Assembly (NCBI GenBank): GCA_964346495.1
Contig: CAYFUW010000036.1
Coordinates: 1 to 20,442 of the forward strand
Direction: 5' to 3'
Source: JBGZFC01 sp964346495
GTDB taxonomy: Bacteria; Bacteroidota; Bacteroidia; Bacteroidales; Dysgonomonadaceae
DNA length: 20,442 bases
Both the position numbers and the translations under genes were made by a program. Positions 6,655-14,442 of the stretch are shown here, in pieces. The notes under the pieces were generated by a model. It was not told the DNA's origin and did no database searches. It saw only the letters and a list, made by a program, of their open reading frames with translations. The number at the start of each line of letters is the position of its first letter. Positions within the stretch are counted from its first letter, which is position 1.

Positions 6655-8721
6655 ATGAAAAAAATAATCATATCGCTTTTAATATTCACGACAACATTGT
6701 CGGTAACAGCACAAGTAAACACAAACAGAGTGATGACCATCGGGAAAAATGCGCTCTATTTTGAAGATTATGTGCTGGCAATTCAATATTTCAATCAGGT
6801 AGTTTCGGCAAAGCCATATCTTGCTGACCCATATTACTATAGGGCAATGGCAAAATTTATGCTCGACGATTTTAAAGGTGCCGAAGAGGATGCCGATTTG
6901 TGTTTGGAGCGAAATCCGTATTACACTGCGGCTTATCAACTTCGTGGAGCATCAAGACAAAATCAAGATAAGTTTTTAGAAGCTGCATCCGATTATAAAC
7001 GGAGTTTAGAGTTTTTTCCCGAAGACAGGCTCACGTTGGTAAATATGGGAATTGTGAATGCCGAGATGAAGGAGTATGAAACCGCCGATAAGTTTTTTGA
7101 AGTTTTGCTTCGCCGATTTCCCGACTATTCGCCCGGTTACCTGACTCGTGCGCAGATGTATTTGGAAATGCAAGACACAGTAAAAGCTCTGCAGAATATC
7201 GAAAAGGCGATTGAAGTTGACCCATACACGGCTCAATCTTTCTCTGCAAGAGGAGTTATCTATCTGCAACAAAAAGAGTACAATAAAGCTCTTGCCGATC
7301 TGGATGAAGCTATTCGTCTCGACCCGTATTTCGAAGGGAATTACATAAACAGAGGATTGGTAAAATATCATCTTAACGATTTGCGTGGTGCAATGGCAGA
7401 CTATGACAGAGTTATAGAAATGGACGAAGATAATCTGATTGCCCGTTTCAACAGAGGATTGCTACGATCGCAAGTTGCCGATAATAACAGAGCTATCAAA
7501 GATTTTGACAAAGTTATAGAGTTAGAACCGACCAACACTATAGCCTATTTGAATAGAGCAATGTTGCACAACGAGATAGGGAATTTACCGGAAGCAATCA
7601 ATGACTTGAATCGTGTATTGGAAGAACATCCCGATTTCTTCACGGGTTACTATATGCGTGCAGATTTGAAACGTCAATTGAATGACTTGCGAGGTGCCGA
7701 AAAAGATTATCTTCTTGCCCGAAACGAAGAGGCAAAAGCCAGAAAAATAGCGACAGTTGACGCCGAAGACGGCAGAAAAATTGCAAAGAAATCCGACACA
7801 AAAGATACTCGAGAACAGACAGATACCGATATCGAGAAATTTAATCTGTTAGTTATTGCCGATAAAAAGACAACAGAACAGAGTAAAAATAAATATCAAC
7901 GCGAAACGCGAGGAAAAGTACAAGATAGAAACACACAAATTGCTCTCGAACCTAAATTTGTGTTGACATATTACGAAAAAAGGCTTGACGTAAGGCGTCC
8001 GGTTTACTACTCTGAGTCGTTGGAAAAAGCAAATCAGAATCTGAATCTAAACTGGACGTTGAAGATGGTAAACAACGAATTGCCGCTCAATGAATTTCAG
8101 GTGAAAACCCATTTTCAATCTATCGAAAACTACTCTAAGCTGATATCGCAAAGTCCTGATAACGAATCGTTATACTTTGGCAGAGGAATAGATTTTGCTT
8201 TGTTGCAAGATTACGAAAGTGCCCTGAAAGATTTTAACAAGGTGATCGAATTGAATCAGAGAAATACAAATGCATATTTTGCAAGAGCGGTTATTTTAAC
8301 AAAACAGGTGGAGTTAGACCCGATAGAACCCGAGCCGATAAAAGCAGAGTTTAACGAGATAACAATTTCGCAAACAACACAAACAAAGAAATCGACCGTG
8401 ACAATGCCCGAAATTTCGGTAAAGTCGAAACGTTACGATGAGGTGAAAAAAGATTATGATATAATCATTGAGCTAAATAGTGCCGATTTTTACGCCTATT
8501 ACAATCGTGCCGAAATATTTTTTATCGAAAAAGATTATCGTGCCGCTATCGCCGACTACAACAAAGCAATCGAATTGCAACCCGATTTTGCCGAAGCCTT
8601 TTTCAACAGAGGAATTTCTCGTCTATCAATCGGCGAAACCGCTTCCGGATTGGACGATTTGAGAAAAGCCGGAGAGTTGGGTATTGTACAGTCGTATAGT
8701 ATTATTAAGAGAATGCAGTGA
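6655..8721 (+). CDS. Exported tetratricopeptide-repeat protein
   Basis: The chosen ATG at 6655 gives a 688-residue protein beginning with a signal peptide, MKKIIISLLIFTTTLSVTAQ, with likely cleavage before the Gln. A reading from TTG at 6622 would add 11 residues and bury the signal, so I reject it. About nine TPR units follow directly (roughly residues 20-350), with typical helix pairs such as YNKALADLDEAIRLDP and NRAIKDFDKVIELEP. A charged linker rich in Lys, Asp, Glu and Thr covers about 350-475. Three more TPRs close the protein (about 480-520, 590-625, 630-675). It most likely acts as a periplasmic or membrane-associated scaffold; the partner is unknown. It lies 50 bp after tsaE on the same strand and probably ends the porX unit. 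No lipobox is present. Confidence 0.88.
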   Translation: MKKIIISLLIFTTTLSVTAQVNTNRVMTIGKNALYFEDYVLAIQYFNQVVSAKPYLADPYYYRAMAKFMLDDFKGAEEDADLCLERNPYYTAAYQLRGASRQNQDKFLEAASDYKRSLEFFPEDRLTLVNMGIVNAEMKEYETADKFFEVLLRRFPDYSPGYLTRAQMYLEMQDTVKALQNIEKAIEVDPYTAQSFSARGVIYLQQKEYNKALADLDEAIRLDPYFEGNYINRGLVKYHLNDLRGAMADYDRVIEMDEDNLIARFNRGLLRSQVADNNRAIKDFDKVIELEPTNTIAYLNRAMLHNEIGNLPEAINDLNRVLEEHPDFFTGYYMRADLKRQLNDLRGAEKDYLLARNEEAKARKIATVDAEDGRKIAKKSDTKDTREQTDTDIEKFNLLVIADKKTTEQSKNKYQRETRGKVQDRNTQIALEPKFVLTYYEKRLDVRRPVYYSESLEKANQNLNLNWTLKMVNNELPLNEFQVKTHFQSIENYSKLISQSPDNESLYFGRGIDFALLQDYESALKDFNKVIELNQRNTNAYFARAVILTKQVELDPIEPEPIKAEFNEITISQTTQTKKSTVTMPEISVKSKRYDEVKKDYDIIIELNSADFYAYYNRAEIFFIEKDYRAAIADYNKAIELQPDFAEAFFNRGISRLSIGETASGLDDLRKAGELGIVQSYSIIKRMQ

Positions 8722-8722
8722 T

Positions 8723-8751
8723 TTTGAGAGTGGGAAACTTTGAGAGTGGGA
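8723..8751. repeat. Direct repeat after the TPR gene
   Basis: TTTGAGAGTGGGA occurs at 8723-8735 and again at 8739-8751 (period 16). It is followed by a purine-rich tail to about 8794 with further GGGAGAG-type words. It starts right after the TPR gene stop and opens the 461-bp gene-free island 8722-9182. No T-rich terminator is evident. Confidence 0.6.
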
Positions 8752-8816
8752 GAGAGGGCGACTGCGTGAATGGGAGAGTTGGCGAAAGGGAGACGATGCC
8801 TTTGGCTTCGTTAAAA

Positions 8817-8925
8817 GCACATTGCGGTTAGAATCCGCATTGTGCATAAAAATCGAGTGATGAGCGATGAGTGATGATGCAAATCGTAATTTTTTTATGA
8901 AACCCTTTGCGCTCTTTGCGAGCTA
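8817..8925 (-). repeat. Composite intergenic repeat, copy 1 (hairpin, heptamers, CTTTGCG doublet)
   Basis: Three modules follow one another. The first is an 11-bp imperfect palindrome (8817-8827 GCACATTGCGG, 8835-8845 CCGCATTGTGC, one mismatch). The second is three heptamers, AGTGATG, AGCGATG, AGTGATG (8856-8876). The third is a CGTAA stretch followed by CTTTGCG twice (8905-8911, 8914-8920). The reverse complement of this whole arrangement recurs at 14209-14323. No coding potential is apparent. The remaining gene-free sequence around it (8752-8816, 8926-8996, 9083-9182) shows nothing further that I can name. Confidence 0.7.
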
Positions 8926-8996
8926 AAAAATATATTTAAGAGAATAGATTTATCACTTTGTTCGAAATGACAAGAACTCGTAATAATACGGTGGCA

Positions 8997-9031
8997 TACA
9001 CCACGAACCCCGCAACCCTTACCACGTAACC
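8997..9031. repeat. Heptamer array of the CGnAACC type
   Basis: Five consecutive 7-bp units: TACACCA, CGAACCC, CGCAACC, CTTACCA, CGTAACC. The same unit family makes up 10262-10332 and, on the opposite strand, 20376-20410. Confidence 0.65.
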
Positions 9032-9037
9032 CACTTT

Positions 9038-9082
9038 GGAGGAATTTGCAATCCCGACTTCCAAAAAGTTTATGTGTTCACT
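9038..9082 (-). repeat. GGGATT palindrome repeat, copy 1
   Basis: Read on the minus strand, GTCGGGATTGCAAATTCCTCC lies within a longer block (AGTGAACA ... TTTTTGGAA ... GTCGGGATT). The block is related to 14443-14503, where the palindrome is perfect. In this copy one arm has drifted (AATTCC for AATCCC). Confidence 0.6.
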
Positions 9083-9182
9083 AAAAACTTGTTAAATAGA
9101 TGTTAAAGTGTTTTTCCGATGCAGCATTTTCCCACTTTTATCATCTATAATATAGAGGAACAAAAATTTTAACTGATAAATC

Positions 9183-9500
9183 ATGAAAGCTAGAACAATT
9201 TTATTATTTGCAATCACATTCTTTCTGTTCATGGGTGTAACAGGATGTGAGAAAGATACAAGTAATTTACTAAAATCAGATGCAACCATAAACTTCGCAG
9301 ATCCGGCAGTTGATGGGTGTGGTTGGAGTGTTTCAATAGATGGTGTGGATTATCATCCAACTAATTTAGATGACAAGTTCAAAGTAGATGAATTAAATGT
9401 ATATATCGAATACTATTTATTGGAAACCAATTATGAGTGTGGTTTTGGAATGATGCAATATCTTTCGGAAATAGAGATAGTTAAGATACGGAAAAGATAA
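9183..9500 (+). CDS. Small lipoprotein of unknown function
   Basis: A 105-residue protein with an export signal ending in the lipobox VTGC, so Cys22 would be the lipidated residue after cleavage by signal peptidase II. The mature part is short and probably beta-rich: DGCGWSVSIDGVDYHPTNL (about 44-62), then a DDKFKVDELNVYIEYYLL segment, a second cysteine in YECGFGMM, and a closing strand ISEIEIVKIRKR-like stretch (here LSEIEIVKIRKR). Two mature cysteines (Cys46 and the one in ECGFG) could form a disulphide. I have the impression of similar small 'CGW-I-IDG--Y-P-NL' lipoproteins in Bacteroidota, but I cannot assign a named family. The gene stands alone after a repeat island and converges on the CYTH gene. 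Confidence 0.8.
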   Translation: MKARTILLFAITFFLFMGVTGCEKDTSNLLKSDATINFADPAVDGCGWSVSIDGVDYHPTNLDDKFKVDELNVYIEYYLLETNYECGFGMMQYLSEIEIVKIRKR

Positions 9501-9514
9501 CAATTATTTGGTTT

Positions 9515-9531
9515 AAGTAGCTGCTACTTTT
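9515..9531 (+). terminator. Weak candidate terminator between the lipoprotein and CYTH genes
   Basis: AAGTAGC-T-GCTACTT (9515-9529) is a perfect short palindrome followed by TTTT on the plus strand, 14 bp after the lipoprotein stop. The stem is short and AT-rich at its base, so activity is uncertain. Confidence 0.4.
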
Positions 9532-9554
9532 CCAAAAATTCCCAAATCCGAAAT

Positions 9555-10037
9555 CTACAATCCCAAATCTTTCCACTCTTTATACGGATGAAGCGAAATA
9601 TACGAATTATGGTATCTTATATTTCCGGTTACTTCGTCGCCAAGCCAATCGGGTTTTTCAAAAGATTCGTTTTCGTCTTCCAATTCAACTTCAGCAATAA
9701 GTAAACCTTCGTTATCGCCATAAAACTCATCAACTTCAAACACGTGATTGCCTACATTCACTAAATAACGTGTCTTGTCGATTATCGAACTTTGGCACAG
9801 TTGTAACATCTGTTCGGCATCGCTAACAGGAATTTCATATTCCCACTCGTTGCGGACTATAGTCTCTTTTTCGGGAATATTTTTGATTGTAATAAATGCT
9901 TTTTCGCCCTTTATACGAACACGTACAACACTTTTACCCGATAGTGAAAGATAACCCTGTTTTATACGAAAACTTTTCGATGAATGAGATTTATAATCGC
10001 CTTTCACGAGAAACTTTCGTTCTATTTCGTATGCCAT
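9555..10037 (-). CDS. CYTH-domain (triphosphate tunnel metalloenzyme) protein
   Basis: The start at 10037 gives a 160-residue protein opening with MAYEIERKFLVKGDY, in which EIERKFL is the diagnostic ExExK-type motif of the CYTH superfamily. A reading from 10106 adds 23 residues that look non-coding and would overlap the promoter element, so I reject it. Further superfamily features are alternating charged strands: RIKQGYLSL, VVRVRIKGEKAFITIKN, EWEYEIPVSDAEQML, KTRYLVNVGNHVFEVDEFYGDNEGL and LIAEVELEDENESF. These form a tunnel that binds a triphosphate and divalent metal. Bacterial members of this short form are often annotated as class IV adenylate cyclase but mostly hydrolyse inorganic triphosphate; the substrate here is not decidable. 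It is a single-gene unit converging on the lipoprotein gene. Confidence 0.9.
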   Translation of the reverse strand: MAYEIERKFLVKGDYKSHSSKSFRIKQGYLSLSGKSVVRVRIKGEKAFITIKNIPEKETIVRNEWEYEIPVSDAEQMLQLCQSSIIDKTRYLVNVGNHVFEVDEFYGDNEGLLIAEVELEDENESFEKPDWLGDEVTGNIRYHNSYISLHPYKEWKDLGL

Positions 10038-10072
10038 AATATTCTTATTTGTTGAGTGAGATTGACTTTGCA

Positions 10073-10080
10073 CAAAGGTA
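10073..10080 (-). promoter_or_regulatory. Candidate -7 element of the CYTH gene
   Basis: The minus strand reads TACCTTTG, matching TAnnTTTG, 35 bp before the ATG at 10037. TTG words lie 16 and 23 bp upstream, neither at ideal spacing. Its position supports the shorter gene start. Confidence 0.45.
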
Positions 10081-10138
10081 AATAATTTTTTAGATACAAG
10101 ACGCAAGAGCCAGGGAAAAAGACTTTTTACCTTTATAA

Positions 10139-10162
10139 GTCGGGATTACCAATCCCTCCGAC
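10139..10162 (+). repeat. GGGATT palindrome repeat, copy 2
   Basis: GGGATT-ACC-AATCCC (10142-10156) is a perfect palindrome within GTCGGGATT ... CCCTCCGAC. It belongs to the same family as 9038-9082 and 14481-14503. It is followed by an ATTGTAGAAACGTGGCGAT stretch that resembles a worn copy of the hairpin at 14551-14575. Confidence 0.6.
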
Positions 10163-10215
10163 GAGTAGAATTGTAGAAACGTGGCGATTTTCGATTGTAT
10201 ATGTATACAGTTGTT

Positions 10216-10236
10216 GTCCCCTTATTTTAAGGGGAC
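10216..10236. repeat. Perfect 9-bp palindrome in the CYTH-leuS gap
   Basis: GTCCCCTTA-TTT-TAAGGGGAC forms a stable hairpin with a 3-nt loop. It is followed by GAGCGAAGCGGAGGGG, not by a T run, so it does not look like a terminator. It lies about 140 bp before the leuS promoter in a 368-bp divergent gap (10038-10405). Confidence 0.65.
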
Positions 10237-10261
10237 GAGCGAAGCGGAGGGGTTAAATACT

Positions 10262-10332
10262 CGCACCACGAAACCCGTGCCACGCACCACGCAACGGGCA
10301 AGCTCGTAACCCGAAACCCGCAACGCGAAAAA
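10262..10332. repeat. Heptamer array, about ten units of CGnAACC type
   Basis: Units in order: CGCACCA, CGAAACC, CGTGCCA, CGCACCA, CGCAACG, one 8-bp interruption GGCAAGCT, then CGTAACC, CGAAACC, CGCAACG, CGAAAAA. The 7-bp register holds across 71 bp apart from the single added base. The array ends about 40 bp before the leuS -7 element. Confidence 0.75.
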
Positions 10333-10372
10333 TCTATTTTCATCAATACTAAAATGTTTTACAATAAATCAT

Positions 10373-10380
10373 TATCTTTG
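10373..10380 (+). promoter_or_regulatory. Candidate -7 element of leuS
   Basis: TATCTTTG matches TAnnTTTG and lies 25 bp before the leuS ATG, giving a short leader. No clean TTTG stands at -33, where the sequence reads TGTTTT. Confidence 0.5.
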
Positions 10381-10405
10381 CACTGCGAAAAAAAATAATA
10401 GAAAA

Positions 10406-13159
10406 ATGGAATACAATTTCGGAGAAATAGAAAAAAAATGGCAACAGTATTGGGTTGACCACCAAACATATAAAGTAACAGAAGATACATCGAAGCCCAA
10501 GTTTTATGTGCTCGACATGTTTCCTTATCCTTCGGGAGCTGGATTGCATGTGGGACATCCGCTTGGATATATCGCTTCCGATATTTTTTCGAGATTTAAA
10601 AGATTGCAGGGCTACAATGTGCTTCACCCGATGGGCTACGATGCTTACGGACTTCCCGCCGAGCAGTACGCAATACAAACCGGGCAGCATCCGGCAATCA
10701 CAACTAAGGAAAATATTGCACGTTATCGTGAGCAGTTAGATAAAATAGGTTTTTCTTACGATTGGAGTCGTGAAATACAGACCTGTGACCCACATTATTA
10801 TAAATGGACACAGTGGGCATTTATAAAAATGTTTCACTCCTACTATTGCAATCAGGCACAACAGGCACGCCCTATCGAAGAACTTGTTGAAGTTTTCTCG
10901 AAACAGGGAACAGAAGGGTTGGATTTGGCTTGCAGCGAACCGATGATCTTCTCTGCAGATGAGTGGAACGCCAAATCTGAAAAAGAGCAACAAGAGATAT
11001 TGATGAATTACCGCATTGCTTATCTGGGCGATACTATGGTAAATTGGTGTCCAAATCTGGGAACTGTTCTTGCTAACGATGAAGTGAGCGAAGGAGTTTC
11101 TATTCGTGGCGGGCATCCGGTTGAGCAACGCAAAATGCGTCAATGGTGCTTGCGTGTTTCGGCTTATGCAGACAGATTGTTGAACGGTTTGGATAATTTG
11201 GACTGGACAGATTCTCTGAAAGAGACACAACGAAACTGGATTGGGAAATCGGTAGGTGCAGAGATGAAATTCAAAACACAATCGGGAGAGAGTTTCGATA
11301 TTTTTACCACTCGTGCCGACACAATTTTTGGTGTAACTTTTATGGTTCTTGCACCTGAAAGTGAATTGGTAGAGCAACTTACAACCGATGAGCAACGTGC
11401 TGAAGTGGAGGCGTACATTGAAAGAACAAAAAGTCGTACCGAGCGTGAACGTATTTCCGACAGAGCTGTTACGGGAGTTTTTTCAGGTTCGTATGCAGTA
11501 CATCCGTTTACAAATGAGCCGATTCCGATTTGGATTTCCGATTACGTTTTGGCTGGTTACGGAACGGGAGCAATTATGGCTGTTCCTGCACACGATAGTC
11601 GCGACTACGCTTTTGCCAAACATTTCAATCTCCCGATTATTCCACTGATTGAAGGTTGCGATATTTCGGAAGAGAGTTTCGATGCGAAAGAGGGAATTAT
11701 GATAAATTCCGATTTCCTAAACGGGATGACAGTTGAAGAAGCTATTCCCGCAGCAATTGAAGAGGTGGAAAAGAGAAAACTCGGATTCAGAAAGGTGAAT
11801 TTCCGTTTGCGTGATGCTATTTTTTCTCGTCAACGCTACTGGGGAGAGCCATTCCCGATCTATTATAAAGACGGAATGCCTTATACCATTGATGAGAGCG
11901 AACTTCCGCTTGAATTACCGGAAATAGATAAATTCCTTCCAACCGAATCGGGCGAACCTCCACTTGGAAGAGCTAAAAATTGGTGTACAAAAGATGGTTA
12001 TCCGCTTGAGTTGAGTACGATGCCCGGTTTTGCAGGTTCGTCGGCATATTACTTGCGTTATATGGACCCGCAGAACAACGATGCGTTGGTTTCAGAAAAT
12101 GCAAATCAATATTGGCGCAATGTGGATTTATATATCGGAGGTACCGAACATGCTACCGGACACTTGATTTACAGCCGCTTTTGGAATAAATTCCTTTACG
12201 ACTTGGGTGTTTCTTGCGAACAAGAGCCATACAAAAAACTTGTAAATCAGGGAATGATTCAGGGACGTAGCAATTTCGTTTATCGTATCAAAAATACAAA
12301 CAAATTTGTTTCGTTGAATCTGAAAGATGAATATGATGTTACACCAATTCACGTGGATGTAAACATTGTTGAAAACGATATTTTGGATATTGAAGCTTTC
12401 CGCAATTGGAACCCGGAATACAAAACAGCCGAGTTTATTCTTGAAGATGGCAAATATATTTGCGGTTGGGCGATAGAGAAGATGTCAAAATCGATGTTCA
12501 ACGTGGTTAATCCCGACGATATTGTAGAAAAATACGGTGCCGACACATTGCGTCTGTACGAAATGTTCTTAGGTCCGTTGGAGCAATCTAAACCGTGGAA
12601 CACTAACGGAATTGATGGTGTGCTTCGTTTCTTGCGTCGTTTTTGGGCATTGTTCTACAAAGATGATCAGTTCGAAGTTTCTGACAACGAACCTACAAAA
12701 GATGAGTTGAAATCTATACACAAACTTATTAAAAAAGTAACGTCAGATATAGAAGTGTTTTCGTTCAATACTTCGGTTTCGGCATTTATGACCTGTCTGA
12801 ACGAACTTTCTGCACTGAAAAGCAACAATCGCCAGGTATTGAGCGATTTTGTTGTTTGTTTGTCGCCTTTCGCACCGCATATTAGCGAAGAGTTGTGGCA
12901 TAAACTGGGAAACAACACATCGGTATGCGATGCCGAGTGGCCCCAATTTAACGAAGAGTATCTGAAAGAAGACTCTTTCCCATACTCAATTTCGTTTAAC
13001 GGAAAATCGAGATTTGTTTTGGAATTTGCCGCTGATGCTACAAATGCCGAAATCGAAAAAACGGTGCTAGAGCATCCCAATTCTCAAAAATGGATTGAAG
13101 GCAAAACTCCTAAAAAGGTTATCATTGTTCCAAAGAAGATAGTTAATGTTGTGTTGTAA
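10406..13159 (+). CDS. leuS: Leucyl-tRNA synthetase
   Basis: A 917-residue class I aminoacyl-tRNA synthetase that charges tRNA-Leu. The HIGH-type motif is HVGH at 48-51, within MFPYPSGAGLHVGHPLGY. The KMSKS motif is at 692-696 in WAIEKMSKSMFNVVNPDDIVEKYG. Between them lies the CP1 editing domain (about 225-430), including TTRADTIFGVTFMVLAPES and GTGAIMAVPAHDSRDYAFA, which line the pocket that removes mischarged amino acids. The anticodon-binding helical domain covers about 735-860. At 917 residues it is longer than the E. coli enzyme (860). Part of the excess lies just before KMSKS, in the segment from MIQGRSNFVYRIKNTNK to NWNPEYKTAEFILEDGKYI. yitT follows after 59 bp without a clear terminator. 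Confidence 0.98.
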   Translation: MEYNFGEIEKKWQQYWVDHQTYKVTEDTSKPKFYVLDMFPYPSGAGLHVGHPLGYIASDIFSRFKRLQGYNVLHPMGYDAYGLPAEQYAIQTGQHPAITTKENIARYREQLDKIGFSYDWSREIQTCDPHYYKWTQWAFIKMFHSYYCNQAQQARPIEELVEVFSKQGTEGLDLACSEPMIFSADEWNAKSEKEQQEILMNYRIAYLGDTMVNWCPNLGTVLANDEVSEGVSIRGGHPVEQRKMRQWCLRVSAYADRLLNGLDNLDWTDSLKETQRNWIGKSVGAEMKFKTQSGESFDIFTTRADTIFGVTFMVLAPESELVEQLTTDEQRAEVEAYIERTKSRTERERISDRAVTGVFSGSYAVHPFTNEPIPIWISDYVLAGYGTGAIMAVPAHDSRDYAFAKHFNLPIIPLIEGCDISEESFDAKEGIMINSDFLNGMTVEEAIPAAIEEVEKRKLGFRKVNFRLRDAIFSRQRYWGEPFPIYYKDGMPYTIDESELPLELPEIDKFLPTESGEPPLGRAKNWCTKDGYPLELSTMPGFAGSSAYYLRYMDPQNNDALVSENANQYWRNVDLYIGGTEHATGHLIYSRFWNKFLYDLGVSCEQEPYKKLVNQGMIQGRSNFVYRIKNTNKFVSLNLKDEYDVTPIHVDVNIVENDILDIEAFRNWNPEYKTAEFILEDGKYICGWAIEKMSKSMFNVVNPDDIVEKYGADTLRLYEMFLGPLEQSKPWNTNGIDGVLRFLRRFWALFYKDDQFEVSDNEPTKDELKSIHKLIKKVTSDIEVFSFNTSVSAFMTCLNELSALKSNNRQVLSDFVVCLSPFAPHISEELWHKLGNNTSVCDAEWPQFNEEYLKEDSFPYSISFNGKSRFVLEFAADATNAEIEKTVLEHPNSQKWIEGKTPKKVIIVPKKIVNVVL

Positions 13160-13218
13160 AACACTCCAATAGTCTTATTTAAGTAAAAAATCAGGATAAT
13201 AAATAAAAATTTGATGTT

Positions 13219-14094
13219 ATGAATTTACAAACAAAAAAGTATCTCAAATCATTTGTGTGGCGCGATTATTTGGTCATTACAATCGGGTTGGTACTTTATG
13301 CTATCGGATTAACTGGCTTTTTAATGCCTAATAAAATTGTTACAGGTGGACTTGCCGGTGTCTCTCTGTTGGTTAACTATTCTACAGGGCTTCCTGTGTG
13401 GGTTACTACCTTTGTTGTCAATTTGGTATTATTGATTTTTGCATGGTTTATTTTAGGGAGAAAATTTGTAATTAATACACTTTTTGGTGCATTTGGTCTT
13501 ACACTTGCTATCGGACTTGCCGAAAAGTATATTACTAGTGCTATTCTGCCAAATGCTGACCCGCTTATGGCAAGTATTATCGGAGCAATAACTTGTGGTG
13601 TTGGCTTAGGTTTAATTTATTCAATGAATAGTACAACCGGTGGTACCGATATTATTGGAGCTATTATTACCAAATATCGCTATATCAGCATGGGACGAGG
13701 ACTAATGTATGTTGATATTATTATTATTTCAAGCTCTTGGTTCTTGTTTCAAAGTCTTGAAAAGATAATTTACGGACTTATTGTTATTGCTGTGTTGTAT
13801 TATGCAGTTGATATGGTTATTAGCGGTTCAAGACAATCTGTTCAGTTCTTTATTTTCTCAAAAAAATACGAAGAGATTGCTGAACATATAAATTCGGAAT
13901 TGCATCGTGGGTGTACTATTATTGACGGAGTAGGTTCTTACACTCAACAGCCACAAAAAATATTAATTGTTCTTACTAGAAAAACCGAGTCCACATCTAT
14001 TTTCAGGCTCGTGAAGCGTATAGATAAAGATGCGTTTATCTCGCAAAGCAATGTGGTAGGAGTTTATGGCAAAGGATTTGACCAGATGAAATAA
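13219..14094 (+). CDS. YitT family membrane protein with C-terminal DUF2179 domain
   Basis: A 291-residue protein. Residues about 15-200 contain five predicted membrane helices, starting with YLVITIGLVLYAIGLTGFLMP and including the conserved KIVTGGLAGVSLLVNY (about 39-54) and STTGGTDIIGAIITKY (about 138-153) stretches that mark the YitT family. Residues about 205-289 form the cytoplasmic DUF2179 domain, ending VVGVYGKGFDQMK. Transported substrate and physiological role are not established for most members. The gene may be co-transcribed with leuS (59-bp gap) and ends at a strong terminator. Family assignment is secure and function is open. Confidence 0.9.
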   Translation: MNLQTKKYLKSFVWRDYLVITIGLVLYAIGLTGFLMPNKIVTGGLAGVSLLVNYSTGLPVWVTTFVVNLVLLIFAWFILGRKFVINTLFGAFGLTLAIGLAEKYITSAILPNADPLMASIIGAITCGVGLGLIYSMNSTTGGTDIIGAIITKYRYISMGRGLMYVDIIIISSSWFLFQSLEKIIYGLIVIAVLYYAVDMVISGSRQSVQFFIFSKKYEEIAEHINSELHRGCTIIDGVGSYTQQPQKILIVLTRKTESTSIFRLVKRIDKDAFISQSNVVGVYGKGFDQMK

Positions 14095-14115
14095 TATTTT
14101 CATTTATAAAGAAAT

Positions 14116-14150
14116 AAAGGGCTGATTTCCAAAATGGAGTCAGCCCTTTT
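14116..14150 (+). terminator. Intrinsic terminator of yitT
   Basis: A 10-bp stem (AAAGGGCTGA at 14116-14125, TCAGCCCTTT at 14140-14149) with possible further TCC/GGA pairing inside is followed by TTTTCTATTTT on the plus strand. It lies 21 bp after the yitT stop. Confidence 0.85.
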
Positions 14151-14208
14151 CTATTTTATATATTGGAATAGGAGAGTTTTGGTCTCTCGCAGAGGTCGCT
14201 AAGAATGT

Positions 14209-14323
14209 CGCAAAGCACGCAAAGGATTTACGATTCGCATTATCACTTATCATTTATCACTTATCGCTTGTCATTGTCCGTAGCCTATTTTTATGCACAA
14301 TGCGGATTAAAACCGCAATGTGC
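14209..14323 (+). repeat. Composite intergenic repeat, copy 2 (inverted relative to copy 1)
   Basis: CGCAAAG occurs twice (14209-14215, 14218-14224), followed by TTTACGATTCGCAT. Five heptamers fill 14241-14275 exactly: TATCACT, TATCATT, TATCACT, TATCGCT, TGTCATT. A hairpin closes the element (14295-14305 GCACAATGCGG, 14313-14323 CCGCAATGTGC). This is the reverse-complement arrangement of 8817-8925. The two hairpins agree at 27 of 29 positions and share the same internal mismatch. A 75-codon reading frame across it (14205-14432) is a by-product of the repeats. The stretch 14324-14442 holds only a small GGTAC-AGA-GTACC palindrome (14416-14428). Confidence 0.75.
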
Positions 14324-14442
14324 GTATAATGAAGGTACAGCCTCGTCTCCCAATTTCAGCCAAATGCAACAGAGCAGCAAAATATTTGTAGCCATTGACA
14401 GCATTGTAGAAAGAAGGTACAGAGTACCGTAATATTATTCAG

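Noticed and set aside
8817..8845. Rho-independent terminator of the TPR gene
   Set aside because: The hairpin has a central mismatch, is followed by CATAAAAATCG without a T run, and recurs elsewhere as part of a composite repeat.
10038..10106. Longer start for the CYTH protein at 10106
   Set aside because: The added 23 residues lack family similarity and span the TACCTTTG promoter element; CYTH proteins normally start a few residues before EIERKFL.
10262..10332. CRISPR array
   Set aside because: The units are 7 bp, contiguous and degenerate, with no spacers and no cas genes in the window.
14205..14432. A 75-codon open frame on plus in the yitT-deiminase gap
   Set aside because: It is made entirely of the CGCAAAG doublet, heptamer array and hairpin repeat, so its openness follows from the repeats and not from coding selection.
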